Source: Pelotomaculum sp.
GTDB lineage: Bacteria > Bacillota > Desulfotomaculia > Desulfotomaculales > Pelotomaculaceae
Assembly: GCA_022839445.1 (NCBI GenBank)
Contig: JALHFC010000163.1
Coordinates: 1-5,332, forward strand
Reading direction: 5' to 3'
DNA: 5,332 nucleotides
Below are positions 1 to 4,274 of the stretch, piece by piece. The position numbers and the translations under genes are program-made. The notes under the pieces were generated by a model. That model made no database searches. It was not told the DNA's origin and worked only from the letters and a program-made list of their open reading frames with translations. Every line of letters begins with the position of its first letter. The first letter of the stretch is position 1.

Positions 1-197
1 GGGGGAAGGGATATGGGGGTAAATTCGTGGTTTCTTTTTCACAATATGGTAATGATAGAGCGTGACTAGGACAATGAAAGTACCGGGATGTGCTTGAAGA
101 ACTAGCGAAAATAAAATTTAGGGACAATGAACCTGTCCCCTTGTCCCTGAGATTGGCATATATACCGGGTATCCGGTGAGGTTGGGGGTGTAATAAA
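1..197. other. Region upstream of ldh, no gene supported
   Basis: I find no gene here. The first 69 bases are open in one frame and end in a stop codon, but the stretch is too short and too featureless to call as the tail of an upstream gene. A second short frame (78-179) passes through the REP-like hairpin and ends just before ldh; it resembles no family I know. The part just before ldh holds a small inverted repeat, ACCGG (164-168) and CCGGT (173-177) with a 4-base loop. I could not find a convincing -35/-10 pair for ldh. Confidence 0.5.
120..148. repeat. REP-like hairpin with GGGACA/TGTCCC ends
   Basis: AGGGACAA (120-127) and TTGTCCCT (141-148) are perfect inverted copies separated by 13 bases, and the loop itself carries another TGTCCCC (134-140) that can compete for pairing with the left arm. 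A related hairpin lies after the tRNA gene (1343-1402). Dispersed GGGACA/TGTCCC palindromes like this are common between genes in some Clostridia. Their function is unknown to me. It lies about 50 bases before the ldh start, so it could also affect ldh mRNA. Confidence 0.55.
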
Positions 198-1142
198 ATG
201 CAGAAAACAGACGAGCGAAAAATTGCTGTAGTCGGTGTCGGAGCTGTAGGCGCTTCAACAGCTTATGCCCTGGCTGTGAGCGGCCTGGCCACCGAGTTGG
301 TGCTGGTGGACATCAATAACGCCAAAGCCGAGGGCGAGGCTATGGACCTTGCCCACGCGGCCGCGTTCATCAAGCCGGCTAGAATCTATGCCGGGTCCTT
401 CGAGGACTGCCGGGACGCGGCCATTGTTATATTTACCGCCGGGGCAAACCAAAAGCCGGGGGAAACCAGGCTGGATCTTTCGCAAAGAAATTACGCCATT
501 TTAAAAGAAAGCCTGCCAAGGGTTTTGGGGAGCAGTGACAGTATATTGCTAATTGTAAGCAATCCGGTTGACGTAATGACCTACGCGGCGCTAAAAGTAT
601 CCGGGATGTCCCCCGGGCAGGTTTTCGGCTCCGGGACAGTGCTGGACAGTTCCCGCTTCCGGCATAATTTAAGCCATCATTGCGGTGTCGCTCCCAGAAA
701 TATTCACGCCTATGTGGTAGGTGAGCACGGTGACAGCGAGGTGCTGCTCTGGAGCCTGGCCAACATAGCCGGCGCCGGCATTGACCGCTATTGCGAACTG
801 GCCGGCGTCCCGCCCGTAAACAGGCAGGAAGTGGACAAGCGGGTGCGAGGCGCGGGCTACGAAATAATCTCCAGAAAAGGGGCGACCTATTATGCCATAA
901 GCCTGGCGCTGAAGCGTATATGTGAGAGTATCATCCGGGACGAAAACACCATCTTAACTGTAAGCGGGCTACTCGACGGCCCACCATACGGGATCAAGGA
1001 CTGCTGTCTCAGCCTGCCTACCGTGATCAACTATGAGGGACGGGGCCGCCCGCTGGAACTGCCCCTGTCTAGGGAGGAAGAAGACGCGTTAAGGCGCTCG
1101 GCGGAGGTTCTAAAAGGGGCAATAAAGGAGCTTCACCTTTAA
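198..1142 (+). CDS. ldh: L-lactate dehydrogenase
   Basis: A cytoplasmic NAD-dependent enzyme that interconverts pyruvate and L-lactate. The 314 residues match the usual family length. The Rossmann motif GVGAVG is at residues 13-18, with Asp38 as the NAD-selecting acid. The loop GANQKPGETR (82-91) carries Gln85, the position that favours lactate over malate (Arg in malate dehydrogenases), and Arg91. Asn122 (SNPVD), Asp150, Arg153, catalytic His177 (GEHGDS) and Thr230 are all present. Arg155 and His170 fall at the positions that bind fructose-1,6-bisphosphate in allosteric bacterial LDHs, so activation by that sugar is likely. The ATG at 198 has a GGGGGTG ribosome site (184-190) seven bases upstream. 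The gene is GC-rich, unlike the AT-rich genes to its right. No terminator follows before the tRNA promoter. Confidence 0.95.
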   Translation: MQKTDERKIAVVGVGAVGASTAYALAVSGLATELVLVDINNAKAEGEAMDLAHAAAFIKPARIYAGSFEDCRDAAIVIFTAGANQKPGETRLDLSQRNYAILKESLPRVLGSSDSILLIVSNPVDVMTYAALKVSGMSPGQVFGSGTVLDSSRFRHNLSHHCGVAPRNIHAYVVGEHGDSEVLLWSLANIAGAGIDRYCELAGVPPVNRQEVDKRVRGAGYEIISRKGATYYAISLALKRICESIIRDENTILTVSGLLDGPPYGIKDCCLSLPTVINYEGRGRPLELPLSREEEDALRRSAEVLKGAIKELHL

Positions 1143-1157
1143 GTCTCATAAAAACTC

Positions 1158-1185
1158 TTGAAATATAGCCGGATTAAGATATAAT
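1158..1185 (+). promoter_or_regulatory. Promoter of the tRNA-Arg gene
   Basis: TTGAAA (1158-1163) and TATAAT (1180-1185) are separated by 16 bases, a near-consensus housekeeping promoter. Transcription would start around 1192, leaving a short 5' leader to be removed by RNase P before the tRNA at 1219. It begins only 15 bases after the ldh stop codon. Confidence 0.75.
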
Positions 1186-1218
1186 AGAGTAGCAACCCTT
1201 AATGGGTGATAATAAAAT

Positions 1219-1293
<75 letters not shown>

Positions 1294-1306
1294 GACAATA
1301 TCTGGG

Positions 1307-1331
1307 AAGCCTTGATTACCAAGGCTTTTTT
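1307..1331 (+). terminator. Rho-independent terminator of tRNA-Arg (and probably ldh)
   Basis: AAGCCTTG (1307-1314) pairs perfectly with CAAGGCTT (1320-1327) around a five-base loop, and six T residues run from 1326 to 1331. It lies 14 bases after the tRNA CCA and is the first terminator downstream of ldh. Confidence 0.88.
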
Positions 1332-1342
1332 GCGTTTCTTCG

Positions 1343-1402
1343 GGGGGACAGGTCCCTTTCGATGATAGGACGTCACACCAACCAGCCAAAGTCACCGTCC
1401 CC
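1343..1402. repeat. Second REP-like palindrome element
   Basis: A compact inverted repeat, GGGAC (1345-1349) and GTCCC (1352-1356), sits at the left. GGGGAC (1344-1349) can also pair with GTCCCC (1397-1402) further right, so two alternative folds are possible. It shares the GGGACA/TGTCCC theme of the hairpin before ldh, which suggests one dispersed family. There is no transposase nearby in this window. Confidence 0.45.
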
Positions 1403-1445
1403 GTGGCAGGTAGGTAGTTTATCGGGCATCTTTAAAATAGTCAGA

Positions 1446-1470
1446 ATTGTTTCCCATTGTTTCCCATTGT
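1446..1470. repeat. Short tandem repeat, 10-bp unit
   Basis: The 10-base unit ATTGTTTCCC occurs at 1446-1455 and 1456-1465 and is followed by the partial unit ATTGT (1466-1470), giving 2.5 perfect copies. It lies in non-coding DNA between the REP-like element and a strong hairpin. Function unknown. Confidence 0.8.
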
Positions 1471-1490
1471 GTGAGGGTCAGACTCCCTAA

Positions 1491-1526
1491 CAAAAACCGG
1501 CAGGACGCCAGTCCTGGCGGTTTTTG
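1491..1526. terminator. Strong hairpin with A and T tracts, bidirectional terminator-like
   Basis: CAAAAACCG (1491-1499) pairs with CGGTTTTTG (1518-1526) and CAGGAC (1501-1506) pairs with GTCCTG (1511-1516), leaving one G-G mismatch and a GCCA loop. Flanking A5 and T5 tracts within the stem would allow termination on either strand. No intact gene ends at it on either strand, so it may be the left-over terminator of something lost. Confidence 0.6.
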
Positions 1527-1527
1527 T

Positions 1528-1734
1528 CGAGCAACGGGCACGGGAAATACGGTTAGCGGCTCCAACGGTGGATAATATTCCAGCACGGCCTACCCTGTTG
1601 ATCTGGGCACGATTGCAGGTTCGGACGGGGTTGTGGAAAAAGATATTGGAATCAGCGGCGTCCTAGAGGTCAGCAAAAAGCGCATATTGTCTAAAGGCTT
1701 CGACGTGGAAATGGTGTTGAACTTCTCTAGCTAG
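1528..1734 (+). pseudogene. Relic resembling N-acetylmuramoyl-L-alanine amidase (Amidase_3)
   Basis: Reading the frame that starts at 1528, there is an in-frame TAA at 1573-1575, then 52 codons up to the TAG at 1732-1734. Within these, SDGVVEKDIGIS followed by LEVSK and SKGFDVEM resembles the amidase_3 block in which a Glu of the EKD motif binds the catalytic zinc and the strand before the first variable loop reads GxxVxxTR. The upstream HGG motif and everything downstream are missing, no start codon with a ribosome site is visible, and the usual TR is replaced. These enzymes cleave peptidoglycan stem peptides from the glycan. A terminator follows 18 bases after the stop, as expected for the end of a former gene. 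The family call is by motif only; the fact that this was once coding is firmer than its identity. Confidence 0.42.
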
Positions 1735-1752
1735 ACAGTTACAAGAAAAGGT

Positions 1753-1783
1753 AACCCGGCAATCCGCCGGGTTTTTTCTTTTT
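1753..1783 (+). terminator. Rho-independent terminator after the amidase-like relic
   Basis: AACCCGGC (1753-1760) pairs perfectly with GCCGGGTT (1766-1773) around the loop AATCC, followed by T6, one C and T5 (1772-1783). This is a classic strong terminator on the + strand. It insulates the next promoter from upstream transcription. Confidence 0.9.
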
Positions 1784-1793
1784 ATGAGGGGAT

Positions 1794-1821
1794 TTTAAAA
1801 ACCCGCTCTCGCTGATATAAT
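1794..1821 (+). promoter_or_regulatory. Extended -10 promoter for the repeat-protein gene
   Basis: TATAAT (1816-1821) is preceded by TGA (1813-1815), giving the extended -10 form TGnTATAAT. The best -35 is the weak TTTAAA (1794-1799) with a 16-base spacer. It starts just after the terminator and ends about 40 bases before the GTG start codon. Confidence 0.6.
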
Positions 1822-1860
1822 GAAGTTAAGTCAAGAGATTGCGTATAGAGGTGAGCAAGG

Positions 1861-2277
1861 GTGAGCAAGATGGAAAAATCGCCGGTGTTTGACGGCATTC
1901 GAGAAAGTTGGGAACTCAAGGGAAAGCTGGAAATGCTGCTGGATATAGTTGAAGCGAAGTTCGGCAGTATCCCGGATGGGTTACGTACCCGCCTTTGGGG
2001 GTTAAAAACACACGAGGAAATAAGACAGGCTATGTGTGAAGCCTTGAGTGCCGGAACAATAGAGGAATATGAAAAAGTCATGGGAAAAGCCAGGGGAGAA
2101 TTCAAGGGAAAGATGGAAGCACTACTGGATGTGGTTGAGATAAAGTTTGGCAGTGTTCCGAATGAGTTGCGTACCCGCCTTGGGGAGTTACAAACCCATG
2201 AAGAAATAAGGCAGGCTATGCGCAAAGCTATGAGCGCCGGAACAATAGAGGAATACATGGCTAAATTCAAATTGTAG
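1861..2277 (+). CDS. Small protein of two 62-residue repeats, DUF4351/Rpn-tail-like
   Basis: A 138-residue protein consisting of a short head (1-19) and two copies of one unit: residues 20-81 and 82-138. Each copy reads roughly K-G-K-x-E-x-L-L-D-x-V-E-x-K-F-G-S, then LRTRL, THEEIRQAM and SAGTIEEY. This amphipathic helical pattern with a central FGS(I/V)P resembles the DUF4351 repeat found at the C-terminus of Rpn-family and related PD-(D/E)XK proteins. Here the nuclease domain is absent, so it is either a detached tail or an independent binding or oligomerisation module. No signal peptide or membrane segment is seen. The GTG at 1861 has AGAGGTG (1847-1853) seven bases upstream; an ATG at 1870 with its own AGGGTG is an alternative start. 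The reading frame is intact and the promoter looks good. Function unknown. Confidence 0.75.
   Translation: MSKMEKSPVFDGIRESWELKGKLEMLLDIVEAKFGSIPDGLRTRLWGLKTHEEIRQAMCEALSAGTIEEYEKVMGKARGEFKGKMEALLDVVEIKFGSVPNELRTRLGELQTHEEIRQAMRKAMSAGTIEEYMAKFKL
1918..2277 (+). repeat. 186-bp internal tandem duplication
   Basis: The coding sequence repeats with a period of 186 bases, copy one at 1918-2103 and copy two at 2104-2277 (slightly short). Long identical blocks remain, for example GTACCCGCCTT and CCGGAACAATAGAGGAATA, while third positions have drifted. The frame is kept, so the duplication has been tolerated or selected at the protein level. Confidence 0.9.
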
Positions 2278-2374
2278 GCCAGGCAATCATATATATCACC
2301 TGAAAATGATTTACGCCGCTTAAAATCGAAATATGGGCCTTTGTAAGGGAAATAAAAAAGGGGGGGGAGTTAAT

Positions 2375-2566
2375 ATGAAATGTGATTGCGGAGCTTCCCT
2401 GGAGGAAACCACAACAAGCGAGAAGTACGAGATTGAGGGCGCGGTGCTGGAAATAGCGGATGTTCCAGCTTATAAATGCCCGTCCTGTCACGCATACTAT
2501 TTTGACGACAAGGTTTTTGACCGGATAGACGACTATTGGAAACTACAACCAGAGAACAACTGCTAG
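2375..2566 (+). CDS. YgiT/MqsA-type zinc-finger protein
   Basis: A 63-residue protein starting MKCDCG. Cysteines at 3, 5, 35 and 38 form a C-x-C plus CPSC pair, and the stretch YEIEGAVLEIADVPAYKCPSC matches the pattern of YgiT-type zinc fingers, the N-terminal metal-binding domain of MqsA antitoxins. The C-x-C instead of C-x-x-C in the first knuckle is unusual. It lacks the DNA-binding HTH half of full MqsA, as do many stand-alone members, often next to a small toxin. I chose the ATG at 2375 because a very strong G-rich ribosome site (2360-2369) ends five bases upstream; an in-frame ATG at 2333 adds a low-complexity head with no ribosome site. No MqsR or DUF4258 toxin is visible beside it. 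The 3' end overlaps the next antitoxin-like frame by 31 bases. Confidence 0.75.
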   Translation: MKCDCGASLEETTTSEKYEIEGAVLEIADVPAYKCPSCHAYYFDDKVFDRIDDYWKLQPENNC

Positions 2567-2703
2567 CCAATATTCGTATGCTTTCGGACAGGATAACAAA
2601 CGAAACGGCTACCGTGGGCATTACCCTAGATGAACTGGAAAGGAATGCCCGTAAAGCACTTGCGATTGGTGAAAAACGCCGTGCCGATAAAGGCAGTGGT
2701 TGA
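2536..2703 (+). CDS. Antitoxin-like small protein, copy A (possibly decayed)
   Basis: A frame overlapping the end of the zinc-finger gene encodes about 55 residues from a TTG at 2536 (ETTTREQLL, then LSDRIT, VGITLDELERNARKAL) to the TGA at 2701-2703. It aligns with the small protein at 2770-2922: ETTT(K/R)E(K/Q)L, LS(E/D)R(L/I)T, GIT, then a basic helix. The pair are therefore probably paralogues. The TTG start has no clear ribosome site, so translation would depend on coupling to the upstream gene; an ATG at 2578 would give only the C-terminal part. The last residues lie inside the 64-bp repeat and are highly basic (EKRRADK). Helical, basic character and position suggest an antitoxin or DNA-binding role, but I do not recognise a named family. 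Whether it is expressed is open. Confidence 0.42.
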   Translation: METTTREQLLANIRMLSDRITNETATVGITLDELERNARKALAIGEKRRADKGSG

Positions 2704-2719
2704 TCTGGCTATAAAAATA
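2656..2719 (+). repeat. 64-bp direct repeat, copy 1
   Basis: This segment recurs at 3125-3188, an offset of 469 bases, with only two mismatches (GGTGAAA against GTTAAAA near the start). It covers the end of antitoxin-like copy A and the bases beyond its stop codon. After the repeat this copy diverges at once. Confidence 0.95.
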
Positions 2720-2769
2720 ATGGTATCCTAAACCCAAATAGAATGCGGAGAAGAAGGAGAGTGGGTAAA

Positions 2770-2922
2770 ATGGCCGTTGCTGTTAGAACGGAAACCACCA
2801 CTAAAGAAAAGTTAAAAGCAAGAGCCTTAGAATTATCAGAAAGGTTAACTAAGAGCACAATTGCCGCTGGTATAACAAGAGAACAATTACGAAAGGATAC
2901 CTACAAGGCTTTCCTGTCGTAG
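2770..2922 (+). CDS. Antitoxin-like small protein, copy B
   Basis: A 50-residue protein starting MAVAVRTETTTKEKL, with a helical, basic body (LSERLTKSTIAAGITREQLRK) and a short tail ending at the TAG at 2920-2922. An AGGAG ribosome site (2755-2759) lies ten bases before the ATG, good support for real translation. It aligns with the frame at 2536-2703. Directly overlapping its 3' end is a PIN-domain frame, the arrangement of VapBC-like modules in which a small antitoxin gene precedes the toxin. I therefore infer an antitoxin, but the protein shows no clear AbrB, RHH or Phd signature. The tail is shorter than expected for a toxin-wrapping segment, so it may be cut short by a frameshift near 2919. 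It lies between the two 64-bp repeats. Confidence 0.55.
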   Translation: MAVAVRTETTTKEKLKARALELSERLTKSTIAAGITREQLRKDTYKAFLS

Positions 2923-3124
2923 TTGATACAAATATCCTGGTTCCATCTATTTTTGCAACTACCCCCATTTTGAAATTTATCATTGAAGGCAATCTGGTTC
3001 CCGTTGGGAACCAGTTTATTTTTGATGAAGTAAAAAGAATTTTGCAACATATGTGGGACAAGTGGTATAGCAAAAAAATGGGGCAGGAGAAGTTAGCAGA
3101 GGCAAAAGAACTCTTAAAAATAGT
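2889..3124 (+). pseudogene. N-terminal half of a PIN-domain (VapC-like) toxin
   Basis: The frame reads PVVVDTNILVPSIF, then ILKFIIEGNL, then FDEVKRIL, the typical first half of a PIN ribonuclease: Asp in the VDTN strand (codon 2925-2927) and Glu in the helix (codon 3027-3029) are two of the acidic metal ligands. Continuation through KLAEAKELLKIV fits the next helix. The conserved acidic residues of the second half (the D-x-x-D and GD regions) never appear: the similarity ends just where the second 64-bp repeat begins at 3125. No ATG, GTG or TTG with a ribosome site precedes the VDTN strand; the codon ACG at 2889-2891, followed by AAAGGATAC, could be a mutated ATG. Missing active-site half and start make it a relic. 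PIN toxins normally cut tRNA or rRNA. Confidence 0.62.
2994..3023 (+). terminator. Terminator-like hairpin inside the PIN reading frame
   Basis: CTGGTTCCC (2994-3002) and GGGAACCAG (3006-3014) are perfect inverted copies around GTT, followed by TTTATTTTT (3015-3023). By shape this is a Rho-independent terminator, yet it encodes NLVPVGNQFIF in line with the PIN fold, with no extra residues. It may reduce read-through into the toxin frame or be chance. Confidence 0.5.
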
Positions 3125-3188
3125 GCACTTGCGATTGTTAAAAAACGCCGTGCCGATAAAGGCAGTGGTTGATCTGGCTATAAAAATA
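3125..3188 (+). repeat. 64-bp direct repeat, copy 2
   Basis: Same sequence as 2656-2719 with two mismatches. Here it follows directly on the broken PIN frame and continues into the frameshifted downstream reading frame, so it marks a recombination junction. The 405 bases between the copies hold antitoxin-like copy B and the PIN half. Confidence 0.95.
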
Positions 3189-3382
3189 GACGAAACAATT
3201 TGGAACTCATTGAAGATTGTCTAGCGGGCGGTCTTGTAGAAGAAGCTTTTGATATTCTATCTGACATTGAAGCCAGAGTAACGTTTTTATGGGAAAACGA
3301 TTTTGTGAGTGATGTTTTTTTTGTTACAATAAAAAGTTTTGTGCTTACAGCAGAATCGCTAATTAAACCAATGGCACACTGA
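3150..3382 (+). pseudogene. Frameshifted small protein, unknown family
   Basis: From the GTG at 3150, in the same frame as the PIN relic, the sequence reads VPIKAVVDLAIKIDETIW and then stops at 3222-3224. A second frame beginning at the TTG at 3200 reads LELIEDCLAGGLVEEAFDI and continues with SDIEARVTFLWENDF to a TGA at 3380-3382. If the run TTT at 3199-3201 were one T longer, the two would join smoothly as DETILELIEDCLAGG, which argues for one ancestral protein of about 78 residues broken by a single-base deletion in a homopolymer. The product would be acidic, helical and soluble. I do not recognise the family. In copy 1 of the repeat the same start (GTG at 2681) overlaps the antitoxin-like stop, as expected of an antitoxin-toxin pair, so a toxin role is possible but unproven. 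Confidence 0.45.
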
Positions 3383-3478
3383 CTGAAAAAGCCGGAAGTA
3401 CCCGAAAAGGTACAACCGCTAAATTGTTGTAAAATAAGGGGAGCAGGTTAACAAAACTACTCTTTTGTAAACTAAATA

Positions 3479-3530
3479 GGCTGAAAACGATACAAAAGGA
3501 TAACTTTTAGACTCGTTAATAGCCTTTTTT
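3479..3530 (+). terminator. Imperfect hairpin with T6, likely terminator
   Basis: GGCT (3479-3482) pairs with AGCC (3521-3524), AACGA (3486-3490) with TCGTT (3513-3517), and AAAAG (3494-3498) with CTTTT (3504-3508), separated by internal loops, and six T follow (3525-3530). It would end transcription from the toxin-antitoxin region. It lies 33 bases before the integrase start, so it could also be an attenuator in a leader. A consensus-like TTGACA (3533-3538) follows, but I see no -10 for it. Confidence 0.5.
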
Positions 3531-3563
3531 AGTTGACAAAAGGAAACAAGGAGGATGCGGAGA

Positions 3564-4184
3564 ATGAATATAATCAACATGTTAACAAATTATACCAACT
3601 ACCTGCTGGGCCGGGGAATGTCCACCGGCACAATAAAAATCTATATGGGGCACATACGCCGGTTTAAAGGGTGGATAGAAGGAACATATGGCAGCTTCGA
3701 CCCGGCGGCTGTAACTGCCCTGGACGTTGCAGATTACCGGCGGTATCTTCAAAACAAGAACCGCAAGCCTGCAACTATTAATAACGCTCTCAACGCAATC
3801 AGCAGTTATTTTGTATTTGCAAAGGAAACCGGGCTTGTTGAAACCGATCCTGGCGCTGGGGTAAAAAGGCTAAAAGAACAAGACAGTGCTCCGAAGTGGT
3901 TGTCGCGGCAGGAGATCGGCGCTTTTATCCGTGCAGTGCAAAAATACGGCAGTAAAAAAGAGCAGGCTTTAATTTATCTTTTACTGCATACGGGTTTAAG
4001 AATATCGGAAGCGGTTTCCTTAAACGTAACTGATATTGTAATTCGGGAACGCTCCGGGTATGTTATCGTTCGGCGCGGAAAAGGCGATAAATACCGGGAA
4101 GTACCTTTAAATGTAACAGTGAGGAACTGCTTAACTGATTATCTGGCGGGTGTTAACGGGCAATGGGTATTCCCCGGCAGGTAA
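3564..4184 (+). pseudogene. Tyrosine recombinase/integrase, C-terminally truncated
   Basis: A 206-residue XerC/D- or phage-integrase-like protein. Residues 1-95 are the N-terminal SAM-like core-binding domain (STGTIKIYMGHIRRF, then PATINNALNAISSYF). The catalytic domain follows with Arg146 in HTGLRISEAVSL and the beta-hairpin Lys173 in GKGDKYREVPL. It stops at VFPGR, before the HxLRH, second His/Trp and nucleophilic Tyr, which normally occupy a further 80-100 residues. Without the Tyr it cannot cut or join DNA. I use the ATG at 3564 because AAGGAGG (3548-3554) lies nine bases upstream; the ATG at 3555 directly abuts that site and is too close. A perfect palindrome begins one base after the stop, so a rearrangement or insertion there probably removed the 3' end. 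The fragment might still bind DNA. Confidence 0.85.
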
Positions 4185-4185
4185 C

Positions 4186-4206
4186 AGGTGTCTAAATTAG
4201 ACACCT
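4186..4206. promoter_or_regulatory. Perfect palindrome, possible operator
   Basis: AGGTGTCTAA (4186-4195) and TTAGACACCT (4197-4206) are perfect inverted copies around a single A. One base separates it from the integrase stop, and its right end touches the -35 of the next promoter. A homodimeric repressor site for the rpn gene is one reading; an insertion footprint that truncated the integrase is another. A terminator is less likely because the T-rich stretch starts only some nine bases later and is interrupted. Confidence 0.55.
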
Positions 4207-4233
4207 CAACAGGGTTTGTTTTTATGGTATAAT
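4206..4233 (+). promoter_or_regulatory. Extended -10 promoter for the rpn gene
   Basis: TCAACA (4206-4211), four of six matches to the -35 consensus, is followed after 16 bases by TATAAT (4228-4233), preceded by TGG (4225-4227), the extended -10 form. A second TATAAT (4248-4253) downstream has no matching -35. The start codon lies about 40 bases after the main -10. Confidence 0.65.
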
Positions 4234-4274
4234 ACTTCGTTGCAAGATATAATAGAGACAGAATAGGTGATAAG

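Larger units (their letters stand above)
1294..1860. other. Gene-poor stretch of repeats, terminators and one relic
   Basis: No intact gene lies in these 567 bases. In order they hold the tRNA terminator, a REP-like palindrome pair, a short tandem repeat, a small AGGG/CCCT inverted repeat (1474-1477 with 1485-1488), a strong hairpin, an amidase-like relic with a terminator after it, and the promoter of the next gene. Each well-supported part is listed separately. Confidence 0.7.

Noticed and set aside
78..179. Short frame reading KYRDVLEELAKIKF before ldh
   Set aside because: Looks protein-like but is only about 33 codons, has no start codon with a ribosome site, and half of it is the REP-like hairpin.
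1446..1470. CRISPR-like array
   Set aside because: The 10-bp units are directly adjacent with no spacers and only 2.5 copies; it is a simple tandem repeat, and no cas genes are present.
1782..2270. 162-codon open frame on the - strand
   Set aside because: It mirrors the repeat-protein gene at 1861-2277, which has a promoter, ribosome site and family-like repeats; the antisense frame has none of these.
2333..2374. Longer N-terminus for the zinc-finger protein from ATG 2333
   Set aside because: The extra residues (MGLCKGNKKGGG) translate the ribosome-binding region, and the start at 2375 has the strong G-rich ribosome site.
3533..3538. Perfect TTGACA before the integrase
   Set aside because: No -10-like hexamer lies 15-19 bases downstream; that position is the ribosome site and start codon.
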